Below are positions 28,266 through 40,333 of a stretch of 64,000 nucleotides of DNA, piece after piece; the stretch's first letter is position 1, and each line of letters opens with the position of its first letter. A program made the translations under genes and the position numbers. The stretch lies in assembly GCF_022026155.1 (NCBI RefSeq), contig NZ_CP085041.1, positions 1,954,306-2,018,305 on the forward strand, in the 5' to 3' direction. This stretch comes from Dissulfurimicrobium hydrothermale (GTDB lineage Bacteria > Desulfobacterota > Dissulfuribacteria > Dissulfuribacterales > Sh68). The notes below the pieces were generated by a model. That model saw only the letters and a list, made by a program, of their open reading frames with translations, had not been told where the DNA came from and ran no database searches.

Positions 28266-29639
28266 CTACATGATAAGTTCGAAATTTTCTTCAGCGGCAT
28301 CCCTGTCTTTGCGGTCAAGGAGGACGCCAAGTATCTTTTCCATCAGGTGCATGGCGCCTCTATAGCCCACGACAGGGAAGTAGCTGTGCCCTACTCTATC
28401 CAGTATCGGGAAACCGAAACGGACAAACGGTACGTCCTCCGCCCTGGCAATGTGCTTGCCATAGGTGTTGCCCATAAGAAGATCGACCGGCTCGGCCTTT
28501 ATCCACTGATGGAGTTCAAACAGGTCTCCAGCGGCCTTTACCCTTGCATCCGGCGCAACATCTTTCAATATCTCTCTTATGCGCTGCTCAAACCTCTTGC
28601 CAGGGGTCCCTGTCAAGATATGGATTGGGATCATATCCATGCTTACCAGAAATTCGGTCATGGATATCACATGATCCGGGTCACCAAAGACCGCCACCTT
28701 TTTCCCATAGAAGTACTGCTGGTTATCTGTCATCATGTCAACCAGGCGTCCCCTGTCATCCAATATCCTTTCGGATGGCTCCTTGCCAGTAATATCCATC
28801 AGAGACTGCATGAAGCGGTCGGTGGCGGCGATGCCTATGGGCAGATCGATCAGGTCATACGGCACATCGGCCTTGACCATGAGGGCCTGGGCGGCGGCCT
28901 CGGATGCAAAGGACCCCATCGCTATGGTCTTCTTGCTTGAGCCTGTTGATTTAAGCGCCTCCACGGTCACGCCACCCTTTGGATAAAACCTGTGGCTGCC
29001 TGTCTGGGGGGCGTCCAGCACATCAGAGGTATCAGGAAATACGACGGCCTTTACGCCCATCTCATTCAAGAGCATCTTTATGTGACGCATGTCAGATGGC
29101 TCCACAAATCCTGGTATGACATTTATCTGCCCTTTCTTTTGTTTAGCAGGCTCTGCAAAATAGTTCACCATGGACCGTGTCATGTTCGAGAAGCCTGTTA
29201 CATGAGAGCCTACATAGCTTGGCGTATTGGTGTGTATGACAAAACTGCCTTCAGGTATAAGTCCGTCATCCTTTGCCTTGGCTATCAGGGTGGAAAGATC
29301 GTCACCTATGGTCTCGGAAAGGCATGTTGTATGCACAGCCACAACCCTGGGCTTATATATCTGAAAGATATTCTTTATGGCCTGCCGCAGATTGGCGCCG
29401 CCTCCAAAGACAGCGGTTCCTTCTGTAAATGAACTGGTCGCAGCCATCACAGGTTCCTTGTAGTGTCTCGTAAGATGACTGCGATGATATGCACAGCAAC
29501 CCTGGCTTCCGTGACTGTGCGGCAGGCATTCATGTATGCCAAGGGCTGCATAAAGGGCCCCTATGGGCTGACACGTCTTGGCTGGATTGATCGTGAGTGC
29601 GCTGCGTTCTGCTATTCCTGGTGGTGTCATGTCTAACAT
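28266..29639 (-). CDS. nifK: Nitrogenase MoFe protein beta subunit
   Basis: The 457-residue protein has the P-cluster cysteines C23 (KTCQPIGALYAALG), C48 (SHGSQGCCAYHRSH) and C106 (HTTCLSETIGDD). It lacks the long N-terminal extension of the Azotobacter protein (about 523 residues) and has the length known for Clostridium pasteurianum-type NifK. With NifD it forms the alpha2-beta2 MoFe protein that reduces N2. AAGGAG stands 6 nt before the ATG. Confidence 0.98.
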   Translation of the reverse strand: MLDMTPPGIAERSALTINPAKTCQPIGALYAALGIHECLPHSHGSQGCCAYHRSHLTRHYKEPVMAATSSFTEGTAVFGGGANLRQAIKNIFQIYKPRVVAVHTTCLSETIGDDLSTLIAKAKDDGLIPEGSFVIHTNTPSYVGSHVTGFSNMTRSMVNYFAEPAKQKKGQINVIPGFVEPSDMRHIKMLLNEMGVKAVVFPDTSDVLDAPQTGSHRFYPKGGVTVEALKSTGSSKKTIAMGSFASEAAAQALMVKADVPYDLIDLPIGIAATDRFMQSLMDITGKEPSERILDDRGRLVDMMTDNQQYFYGKKVAVFGDPDHVISMTEFLVSMDMIPIHILTGTPGKRFEQRIREILKDVAPDARVKAAGDLFELHQWIKAEPVDLLMGNTYGKHIARAEDVPFVRFGFPILDRVGHSYFPVVGYRGAMHLMEKILGVLLDRKDRDAAEENFELIM

Positions 29640-29654
29640 GGCTTTCTCCTTCTT

Positions 29655-31277
29655 CTATGCCGCAAATTCGGCATTTATTATAGGTGTGCCTTTCCATGGG
29701 GGAGTTATATATGACCAGACACGGCTGTTGACCCTCATGTCAATATCTTTTGCGAAGTTGACAGCGCCGCGATAGCCTGCAAAAGGCCCTCCGTAGTCAT
29801 AATTGTGCAACTGCTTGGATGGTATGCCCCATTTTTCAATAAGATACTTGTCTTTTATACCGGAGCAGATGATATCCGGTTTATATATCTCTATAATTTT
29901 CTCAAGCTCATGGTGACTTATGTCATCAATGACAAGAGAGCCGCTTTCCATCTCGCCTATCATCCCTTCATAGTATGAAAGGAATTTCTCCTTTTTAAGC
30001 TGTTCATATCTTTCAGGTGATATCCTCAGCCTGAAACGCGCCGGATCTGGCTCCACATACAGTTGCTCGATATTGCGACTGTCTGCATCTACCTTGATGT
30101 CAGAGATGACATCCCTTCCTTCGTAATCATCCCTGTGGGCGAACTCATAACCGGCTGCAATCACCTTCATCCCAAGATCTTTAAAAATATCCTGATAGTG
30201 ATGCGCCCTTGATCCGCCCACGAAAATGGCGGCCGTCCTGCCATTGAGACGTTCACGGTATGGCGCTATGGCGTTTTCAGCCTCCACCTCCTCCTCTGTT
30301 ATTATCTTCTCTATTCTCTCTGACAGGTTTGGGTCATCGAAGAATCTTGCTATCTTCCTTAGACTCTTTGACATGGACTTGATACCTATAAAATTTATTT
30401 TTATCCATGGTATGCCAAACTTGGTCTCCATCATCTCTGCCATGTAGTTAATCGAACGGTGGCACTGTATGATATTCAGCTTTGCAGTATGAGACTTGGC
30501 GATCTCATCATAGGAACCATCGCCGCTGAATTTGGAGATGACCTTGATGCCTGCCTTGTTAAATATTCGCTCTATCTCCCACGCATCACCTCCTATATTG
30601 TATTCGCCAAGGATATTTACTGTAAAACCCTCTTCCTCAGTGTCATCCATGCCAACTACATTCTTGAAAAGACCATTGTTTGCAAGATGATGACCGGCAG
30701 ACTGGCTTACTCCCTTATAGCCTTCGCAAGAGAAACCAAATATATTTATTCCAAGCTTTTCTGACATCTCCTTTGACACTTTTACCACATCATCTCCGAT
30801 TAGACCTACTGGACATGTTGCGTGGACAGATATGGCCTTTGGCTTGAATATATTATATGCCTCTTCTATTGCTGCCTTCAGCTTCTTTTCTCCGCCAAAT
30901 ACTATATTGTCTTCCTGTATATCAGTAGAAAAACAGTACTGTAGATAGTTCTTGCCGTCGCTTCTTGCTCTGCCCTGATTTCGCCTGGTCAGCCAGGCAT
31001 AATATGAACATCCGATCGGGCCATGCACTATGTGAATCATATCCACTATTGGGCCTATAACCACACCCTTGCAGCCTGCATAGCAGCAGCCGCGCTGAGT
31101 GATTATCCCGGGAATGGTGCGCACATTGGCGTCAATCTTCTGTTTTTCCAGGCTATTGACACCTATCATGTGCTGAAGCCGTTTTCTGGCAACCTTTGTC
31201 GGATATGCCTTGGATATATCTTCAATAAATTCTTTTGTATCGCTTGCCCTTGTCTTATCATCCGTTTCATCATACAT
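29655..31277 (-). CDS. nifD: Nitrogenase MoFe protein alpha subunit
   Basis: The 540-residue protein has the FeMo-co ligands C272 (IIQCHRSINYMAE) and H491 (SKQLHNYDYGG), the P-cluster cysteines C64, C90 and C155, and the active-site pair Q192/H196 in GVSQSAGHHLAN. An extra block of about 50-60 residues (about 385-445, ARFRLRISPERYEQLKKEK) matches the insertion known from Clostridium pasteurianum-type NifD and is absent from Azotobacter. The ligand set marks it as a true MoFe nitrogenase, not a NifD-like homologue. GGAG lies before the ATG; nifI2 ends 11 bp upstream. Confidence 0.98.
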   Translation of the reverse strand: MYDETDDKTRASDTKEFIEDISKAYPTKVARKRLQHMIGVNSLEKQKIDANVRTIPGIITQRGCCYAGCKGVVIGPIVDMIHIVHGPIGCSYYAWLTRRNQGRARSDGKNYLQYCFSTDIQEDNIVFGGEKKLKAAIEEAYNIFKPKAISVHATCPVGLIGDDVVKVSKEMSEKLGINIFGFSCEGYKGVSQSAGHHLANNGLFKNVVGMDDTEEEGFTVNILGEYNIGGDAWEIERIFNKAGIKVISKFSGDGSYDEIAKSHTAKLNIIQCHRSINYMAEMMETKFGIPWIKINFIGIKSMSKSLRKIARFFDDPNLSERIEKIITEEEVEAENAIAPYRERLNGRTAAIFVGGSRAHHYQDIFKDLGMKVIAAGYEFAHRDDYEGRDVISDIKVDADSRNIEQLYVEPDPARFRLRISPERYEQLKKEKFLSYYEGMIGEMESGSLVIDDISHHELEKIIEIYKPDIICSGIKDKYLIEKWGIPSKQLHNYDYGGPFAGYRGAVNFAKDIDMRVNSRVWSYITPPWKGTPIINAEFAA

Positions 31278-31288
31278 TTTATTATCTC

Positions 31289-31687
31289 CTATATGCCCTT
31301 CATTTCGTCTATTGCGCTCTCACCACTCTCCCCTGTACGTACCCTTACTACGTCCAGCATGGGCATCACAAATATCTTCCCATCACCTGGACTACCAGTC
31401 TGATTTATCTCTGTTATTATTTTGACAACACTTGAGACCATTTGATCAGGGACTACCATACTTATCATGCGTTTTGGCATACAAGCAGGTCCCTTAGCTA
31501 TAAGCGGAAGCATTTCATCAGATTCAACAGAACCTGTATATATTGCCTCAACAAGCTCCTTGTCGAGGGTTCGCTTCCCGCGCCCCATGACCATGGCAGC
31601 AGTAAAGCTTGGGATGCCTGCGCCAACAAGGGCCTGTTTAGTGACATTCATCCTGTTTGGCCTTATTATCGCCAGGACCTCTTTCAT
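31289..31687 (-). CDS. nifI2: PII-like nitrogenase regulator NifI2
   Basis: The 132-residue GlnB-family protein starts MKEVLAIIRPNRMNVTKQAL and has a long T-loop region (MVMGRGKRTLDKELVEAIYTGSVESDEMLPL) and the C-terminal GDGKIFVMPMLDVVRVRTGESGE. The start at 31687 is set by AAGGAGG 6 nt upstream. In methanogens the NifI1-NifI2 complex binds the MoFe protein and switches nitrogenase off when ammonium is present, relieved by 2-oxoglutarate. Position between nifH and nifD is typical. Confidence 0.94.
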   Translation of the reverse strand: MKEVLAIIRPNRMNVTKQALVGAGIPSFTAAMVMGRGKRTLDKELVEAIYTGSVESDEMLPLIAKGPACMPKRMISMVVPDQMVSSVVKIITEINQTGSPGDGKIFVMPMLDVVRVRTGESGESAIDEMKGI

Positions 31688-31688
31688 G

Positions 31689-32015
31689 CTATGCCTCCTT
31701 TTTACCGGAGCTGATTGTATATACATCATCCACAGGACTCACGAATATCTTGCCGTCCCCGTATGCCCCTTTTTCGCTGGTCCTTGCGCTTTCCATGATT
31801 GCCTTGACTACGAGGTCCTTTTCTTCATCAGGGACGACTGTCATAAGCATTGTCTTAGGCAGCTCATCATATGTGATATTGCCGACCTTCAGCCCGCGTT
31901 GTTTCCCGCGGCCAAAGACCTCTATTTTTGTAACGGCTGGATATCCGCCCTCAAGCAGGGCCGCCTTAACTGCATCACACTTTTCAGGACGTACTATTGC
32001 CCGTATCATTATCAT
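31689..32015 (-). CDS. nifI1: PII-like nitrogenase regulator NifI1
   Basis: The 108-residue GlnB-family protein starts MIMIRAIVRPEKCDAVKAALLEGGYPAVTK and contains GRGKQRGLKVGNITYDELPKT (T-loop) and GDGKIFVSPVDDVYTISSG. The start at 32015 is preferred because GGAGG stands 8 nt before it; the ATG at 32030 would place that Shine-Dalgarno inside the gene. It acts with NifI2 in post-translational nitrogenase switch-off. One base separates its stop from the nifI2 start. Confidence 0.94.
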   Translation of the reverse strand: MIMIRAIVRPEKCDAVKAALLEGGYPAVTKIEVFGRGKQRGLKVGNITYDELPKTMLMTVVPDEEKDLVVKAIMESARTSEKGAYGDGKIFVSPVDDVYTISSGKKEA

Positions 32016-32066
32016 CTTGTTTTCCTCCATTTATATTCAGGTTATATTCAGGAAACTTTTAAAAAT

Positions 32067-32906
<840 letters not shown>

Positions 32907-32945
32907 TTATGATTTCTGATATTGCGCCTTTGATAAATATCAAAA

Positions 32946-32961
32946 AGCAACATCGATGCCA
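32946..32961 (-). promoter_or_regulatory. sigma-54 (-24/-12) promoter of the nif operon
   Basis: The minus strand reads TGGCAT-CGATG-TTGCT, with GG (32959-32960) and GC (32947-32948) at the obligatory 10-base spacing; only the last base of the -24 hexamer departs from TGGCAC-N5-TTGCW. The inferred transcript starts about 45 bases before nifH. Confidence 0.85.
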
Positions 32962-33057
32962 AAATTTTTTATTTATAAGTATTTGATATTAAAAATAAAA
33001 AAATATAATTCCTTGTTTCAGGCATAAGAGAAAAATATTTTTGCAATAAAAAATACG

Positions 33058-33096
33058 AAAATGAAATCTTCTATTCATTTTTGTAAGAAATGTTTC
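33058..33096. promoter_or_regulatory. Tandem dyads between nifH and nifA
   Basis: AAAATGAA-N8-TTCATTTT (33058-33081) is a perfect dyad with 8-bp arms, followed directly by AGAAA-TG-TTTCT (33085-33096). They lie 97-150 bases upstream of the nifH -24/-12 promoter, where an activator-binding site for a sigma-54 promoter is expected. Which protein binds is unknown. Confidence 0.45.
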
Positions 33097-33207
33097 TTTT
33101 ACAGAAATGAAAAGACATTCAACAAAAATGTACTATAAATTCGTGGAAAAACTGTATTATAAGCTATAACTTATTATTATAATTCATAAAAAATTGATTA
33201 TAGACTG

Positions 33208-33221
33208 GGTATGAAAATTGC
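33208..33221 (+). promoter_or_regulatory. Possible sigma-54 promoter of nifA
   Basis: GGGTATGAAAATTGCA has GG (33208-33209) and GC (33220-33221) separated by 10 bases and the TTGCA of the -12 element; the -24 element is otherwise weak. It lies about 75 bases before the nifA ATG and would make nifA itself sigma-54 dependent. Confidence 0.5.
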
Positions 33222-33294
33222 AGCAAAAGTAAGAATCATAAAATCTTATGGTTGCTGCATAGGGCATTAATAAAAAGAGATAAGACAGCTGTTC

Positions 33295-34929
33295 ATGAAC
33301 TATTTCCCAATACATAATAGAAAGCCATCCATTGAAGATACATTAAAGATACTCAATGGAGAACTGGCTGCCCTTTATGAAATATCCAAACTTATAGGCA
33401 CGGCTATATCGCTTGAAAAAAGTCTCTCCGAGATACTGCATATCCTACACAAGATCTTGAATATGCAGCGTGCGACGATGGTGCTGCTTGACAGAACAGG
33501 GAAACAGCTTCGCATCAGGACCTCTTACGGCCTGACGGCCGAAGAACAAATGCGCGGCGTATACAATCTAGATGAGGGCATAATAGGCAAGGTCTTCACG
33601 ACCTCTTTGCCATTTGTTGTACCGGACATCAATAAAGAGCCTCTTTTCCTCAACAAGACCGGCGCCAGGCCGCGTTTTGAAAAGGGGCAAATATCTTTTA
33701 TAGGTGTACCGATAATGATCCTGCAAAAACCAGCAGGTGTTCTCACGGTTGACCGTCTTTTCGGGCCGGAGATATCGTTTGAAGAAGATGTCAAGTTCCT
33801 CACTGTCGTGGCTACGTTGGTGGCCCAGTTTCTTCAACTCAATGATGAGATAAATCTGAAAGAAGAGTGTTTGATTGATGAAAACCGTTCCCTCAAGGCG
33901 GAACTCGACAGCATTTACAACCGGCACAATATAATAGGAAACAGCAAGGCTATGCGCGACGTGCTCACAATTGTCGAGAAAGTCGCATCCACCAATGCGA
34001 CGGTGCTGCTTCTGGGTGAATCAGGCACTGGAAAGGAACTTGTCGCCAGGGCCATCCATCAGACAAGCCCAAGGAAGGAGAAGGGCTTTATCAAGGTAAA
34101 TTGCGCCGCCTTACCTGAAAATCTCCTGGAAAGCGAGCTGTTTGGCCACGAAAAAGGTGCCTTTACTGGGGCCTTCAGCGCCAGAAAGGGAAGATTCGAG
34201 CTTGCAGACGGCGGGACGTTGTTTTTGGATGAGATAGGTGAGATGGGTCTTAATGTGCAGGCAAAACTTTTGAGGGTACTTCAAGAGCAAAGATTCGAAC
34301 GGCTTGGCGGAGAGAGAACGATCGAGGTAGATGTGAGGGTTATAGCAGCCACCAACAGGAGTCTTGAACAGGCCGTCGTCAATGGTATTTTCAGGACCGA
34401 CCTCTATTATCGCCTGAATGTCGTGCCGATAAAACTGCCTCCACTGAGAGACCGCCCTGAAGACATTCCGGCCCTAATAGGACATTTCCTCGATAAAAGT
34501 AATGCACGCAACCATAAAAACGTAAAAATATCACGTGAGGCCCTGCAATTCCTTCAAGGTTATTCATGGCCGGGCAATGTCCGCGAGCTCCAAAATCTCA
34601 TAGAACGCCTGGTGATACTTTCGGACAGAGGATACATCAGACTTTCAGATATACCCTCAGTCATACAGGCCGAACCCGAACTTATTACAAACCAGGATCA
34701 AAAGGCCAACGGTACAGACAATGCATGGAAAGGCCGCACCAATACATATGGGAAATTGCTCGACCTCGAGAAAAACAGGATAGAGGAGGCCCTGATCAAA
34801 CATAGTTGGGTCCAGGTCAGGGCCGCAAGGGAGCTTGGGATAACGCAGAGACAAATGGGGTATAAGATCAAAAAATTCGGCCTTAAGCCCCCATGGACGC
34901 AAGGATCATCGGACCATCTGAAGAACTGA
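33295..34929 (+). CDS. nifA: NifA-type sigma-54-dependent activator
   Basis: The 544-residue protein has an N-terminal GAF domain (about 30-180), an AAA+ domain with Walker A GESGTGKE, the sigma-54 contact loop GAFTGA (about 289-294), Walker [10 protein letters not shown] and the R-finger region, and a C-terminal Fis-type helix-turn-helix ([22 protein letters not shown]) of the NifA pattern. The linker between AAA+ and HTH has no Cys pair, so it lacks the direct oxygen-sensing feature of rhizobial NifA. No nifL is adjacent; the GAF domain probably senses 2-oxoglutarate or a related signal. Divergent from nifH. Confidence 0.93.
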   Translation: MNYFPIHNRKPSIEDTLKILNGELAALYEISKLIGTAISLEKSLSEILHILHKILNMQRATMVLLDRTGKQLRIRTSYGLTAEEQMRGVYNLDEGIIGKVFTTSLPFVVPDINKEPLFLNKTGARPRFEKGQISFIGVPIMILQKPAGVLTVDRLFGPEISFEEDVKFLTVVATLVAQFLQLNDEINLKEECLIDENRSLKAELDSIYNRHNIIGNSKAMRDVLTIVEKVASTNATVLLLGESGTGKELVARAIHQTSPRKEKGFIKVNCAALPENLLESELFGHEKGAFTGAFSARKGRFELADGGTLFLDEIGEMGLNVQAKLLRVLQEQRFERLGGERTIEVDVRVIAATNRSLEQAVVNGIFRTDLYYRLNVVPIKLPPLRDRPEDIPALIGHFLDKSNARNHKNVKISREALQFLQGYSWPGNVRELQNLIERLVILSDRGYIRLSDIPSVIQAEPELITNQDQKANGTDNAWKGRTNTYGKLLDLEKNRIEEALIKHSWVQVRAARELGITQRQMGYKIKKFGLKPPWTQGSSDHLKN

Positions 34930-35217
34930 ATCCGACACTCGACGCCGTTGCCGAACCGGTGTCGACAATCTTCCTTCTTTCAAACAAACGACCCCAAAAA
35001 AAACAAAATGCAGTATGCGAATTTCGCAGGTGTCCGCCTCGAAATCGCACCTTCCCGTAGATTTTTTATTCAAATTATTCGAAAAACCCCCTTGGGGGGG
35101 GCGGAACTCCTCGGTCGAAAAAAGCCCATCCCCTACCGAGACATTCAGCATGAGAAAGGAACGGCTTGGATTCGCAAAAGATTGACCGGATGCCACATTG
35201 ACCGTATAATTTTAATA
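34930..35217. other. nifA-rnr intergenic region
   Basis: The RNase R frame is open through most of this stretch (from 34948), but the peptide is unlike the family and is not taken as coding. CGACAC/GTGTCG (34933-34964) can form a stem after nifA, without a T-run. A C5-TT-G8 tract lies at about 35096-35110. A strong promoter ends the region at 35210. Confidence 0.5.
35182..35210 (+). promoter_or_regulatory. sigma-70 type promoter of rnr, close to the ATG
   Basis: TTGACC (35182-35187) and TATAAT (35205-35210) are separated by 17 bases, 11 of 12 consensus bases. Transcription would start near 35217, at the ATG at 35218, implying a leaderless mRNA if both calls are right. Confidence 0.65.
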
Positions 35218-37437
35218 ATGACAAAGAAAAAAAATACGCTGGATAAAAAACCCCCAACAAAGCCTAAACATACATCCAAAACAGATCCATTATCCATCCG
35301 CATCCTGAGGGTGATGAGAGATGCAGGACGTCCTCTTTTCTTAAGAGAGATCAATAAGGCAGCCAATCTCAATAGGGAAGAGAGGCATGAATCCGCCAGC
35401 GCGCTGGAGGCCCTCATAAATAAAGGGCTAGTCCTACAGATCAAGGGCAAGAGATATGGGCTCTCAGATCTCATGCACCTTGTTACAGGGAACATCTCCG
35501 TTCATCCTGACGGCTTTGGATTCGTAACACCGGAACAGACAGGAGGTCCTGACATCTTTATCCCGCCGAAGGCCTTAAAAGGGGCCATACACGGCGACAG
35601 AGTGGTGGTGCGGATAGAACAGACCAGGGGGAGACGGCAAGAAGGCTCAGTTATAAGGATACTTGAGCGGAGGACAAAGCGGATAGTCGGGACCTTCCAT
35701 AAGGGCAAGGATATTGCAATTGTTGTACCCGAAGATGAGCGCCTTGCATTTGAGGTCGCCATACCGAAAAAGGCCACACTGAAGGCCAAAAACGGCGATG
35801 TGGTGGTTGCGGAGATAGTAAATTACCTGCCGGAGGGGAGGAGTCCAGAGGGCCGTGTGATAGAGATACTCGGCGATCCGAACGACCTCGGTGTCCAAGC
35901 TAGGATAGTCATAAACAAGTACGAGCTGCCGCATGAATTCTCCGACGATGTTGTCAGGCAGGCCGCTGAACTGCCAAAGATCATAAGCCAAGAGGACATC
36001 AGCGACAGAAAGGACCTGCGGGCCATACCCCTTATTACGATCGACGGCGAGAATGCAAGGGACTTCGACGATGCGGTCTTTGCAAAAAAGACAAAGACTG
36101 GTTATGTCATTATCGTAGCCATAGCGGACGTAGGCCATTACGTAAAAGAAGGCTCACCTATAGACGAAGCCGCGCGAGAAAGGGGCACAAGTGTCTATTT
36201 CCCAAACGCGGTCGTCCCCATGCTGCCCGAAACCCTTTCAAATCACCTATGCAGCCTGGTGCCAGGTGAAGATCGCCTGGTCCTTGCAATAGAGCTCAAC
36301 CTTGACAGGCAGGGAAATCTAAGGCGGGTCGTTTTCTCGAAGGCCGTGATAAAGAGCCATCGGAGGTTGACATATACCGAGGCGACCAGCCTATTGGGGT
36401 GCAAGACGAGTGATATTGCAGAGGAAGATCGCTGGCTTGCAAAGATGTTGAAGTTGATGAAAGAGCTCGCCCTTATCCTCAATGCAAAGAGGGTCGAGAG
36501 GGGCAGCATAGACTTTGACATGCCCGAACCAGAAATAATCCTTGGGCTTCAAGGCAACCTCGAAGATATAGTAAGGCGCGAACGCAACATCGCCCACCGT
36601 ATAATAGAGGAGTTTATGCTCGCGGCAAACGAGGCTGTAGCCGCGCATCTTGCAAAGAACGACGTCCCGACCCTCTACAGGGTACATCCTGAACCCGACA
36701 GGCTGAGACTGAACGACTTTGTCTCATTCGCCCGAGGTATCGGCCTTGACATCGCGCTTCCAGATGAGATGAGCCCAAGGTGGTGTCAAGAGGTACTGCT
36801 AAAGGCAGCTGGCTCGCCTATTGAATACATAATAAATACGCTGCTCTTACGCTCCATGCAGCAGGCCGTATACTCGCCGATAAATATCGGGCACTTCGGC
36901 CTCGCCTCGACCCACTACCTGCATTTCACCTCGCCCATTCGCCGTTATCCTGACCTCATAGTTCACAGAATACTCACCGCCAATATGGGACGCAGAAAAA
37001 AGACGCCTCTCTATACGGAAGAGGTCCTCTCTGATCTAGGCCGACACTGTTCGCAGAAGGAGCGGACGGCCATGGAGGCCGAACGCGAGATGATAGACAG
37101 GCTCAAGGTCAGACTTATGGCAGACAAGATTGGAGAGGTGTATGAAGGCGTCATTTCAGGGGTTGCGTCATTCGGCTTCTTTGTTGAACTCAAAGATGTC
37201 TTTATCGAAGGGGCGGTCAGGCTTGTCGATCTTACGGACGACTATTATGTATTTGACCAGGCGGGATACAGGCTTGTAGGTCAAAGGCATAAGAGAACGT
37301 TTCAAATCGGCGACATAGTGAAGGTACGTGTAAAAGAGGTAAATGTCGCACGCAGACACATAAATTTTGAGGTAATTGAAGAACGGCCTGCATCAAGCAG
37401 GGCGAGTAATTGCAACAAAACAGTAGTAGGCGGATAA
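35218..37437 (+). CDS. rnr: Ribonuclease R
   Basis: The 739-residue exoribonuclease has an N-terminal winged-helix part (about 20-75), cold-shock domains (GNISVHPDGFGFVTPE; about 85-235), the RNB catalytic domain with the metal-binding TIDGENARDFDDAVFAKK (about 278-295), HFTSPIRRYPDLIVHR, and a C-terminal S1 domain (about 640-725: GEVYEGVISGVASFGFFVEL). It degrades structured RNA 3' to 5'. Start 35218 gives a normal basic N-terminus (MTKKKNTLDKK); a longer frame to 34948 exists. ligA follows after 3 bp. Confidence 0.95.
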   Translation: MTKKKNTLDKKPPTKPKHTSKTDPLSIRILRVMRDAGRPLFLREINKAANLNREERHESASALEALINKGLVLQIKGKRYGLSDLMHLVTGNISVHPDGFGFVTPEQTGGPDIFIPPKALKGAIHGDRVVVRIEQTRGRRQEGSVIRILERRTKRIVGTFHKGKDIAIVVPEDERLAFEVAIPKKATLKAKNGDVVVAEIVNYLPEGRSPEGRVIEILGDPNDLGVQARIVINKYELPHEFSDDVVRQAAELPKIISQEDISDRKDLRAIPLITIDGENARDFDDAVFAKKTKTGYVIIVAIADVGHYVKEGSPIDEAARERGTSVYFPNAVVPMLPETLSNHLCSLVPGEDRLVLAIELNLDRQGNLRRVVFSKAVIKSHRRLTYTEATSLLGCKTSDIAEEDRWLAKMLKLMKELALILNAKRVERGSIDFDMPEPEIILGLQGNLEDIVRRERNIAHRIIEEFMLAANEAVAAHLAKNDVPTLYRVHPEPDRLRLNDFVSFARGIGLDIALPDEMSPRWCQEVLLKAAGSPIEYIINTLLLRSMQQAVYSPINIGHFGLASTHYLHFTSPIRRYPDLIVHRILTANMGRRKKTPLYTEEVLSDLGRHCSQKERTAMEAEREMIDRLKVRLMADKIGEVYEGVISGVASFGFFVELKDVFIEGAVRLVDLTDDYYVFDQAGYRLVGQRHKRTFQIGDIVKVRVKEVNVARRHINFEVIEERPASSRASNCNKTVVGG

Positions 37438-40181
<2,744 letters not shown>

Positions 40182-40215
40182 AAAAGCCAATTTGATCTTG
40201 ACTACAAAGGGTTGT

Positions 40216-40237
40216 TTTTTTGTTGCGCAACAAAAAA
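40216..40237. promoter_or_regulatory. 22-bp perfect palindrome upstream of the Crp/Fnr gene
   Basis: The centre is TTGTTGCGCAACAA, extended by A/T runs to arms of 11 bp. It lies 35-56 bases before the ATG of the regulator, as expected for an operator. The A run on the exit side argues against a transcription terminator in either direction. Confidence 0.6.
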
Positions 40238-40333
40238 TTTTATATTAAAAATTAAAATATGTGTCAATATGATACAATAAACAAAAATTTATACAACATG
40301 TTATCAAAAATAATTTATTCGTTACTCCTGAAC

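Noticed and set aside
33083-33110. NifA upstream activating site (TGT-N10-ACA)
   Set aside because: The TGT and ACA in this stretch have the wrong spacing (7 or 16); no exact site was found in 32892-33294.
35096-35110. C5-TT-G8 tract as a terminator
   Set aside because: The loop would be only 2 bases (or the stem only 4 bp), and no gene on the minus strand needs ending there.
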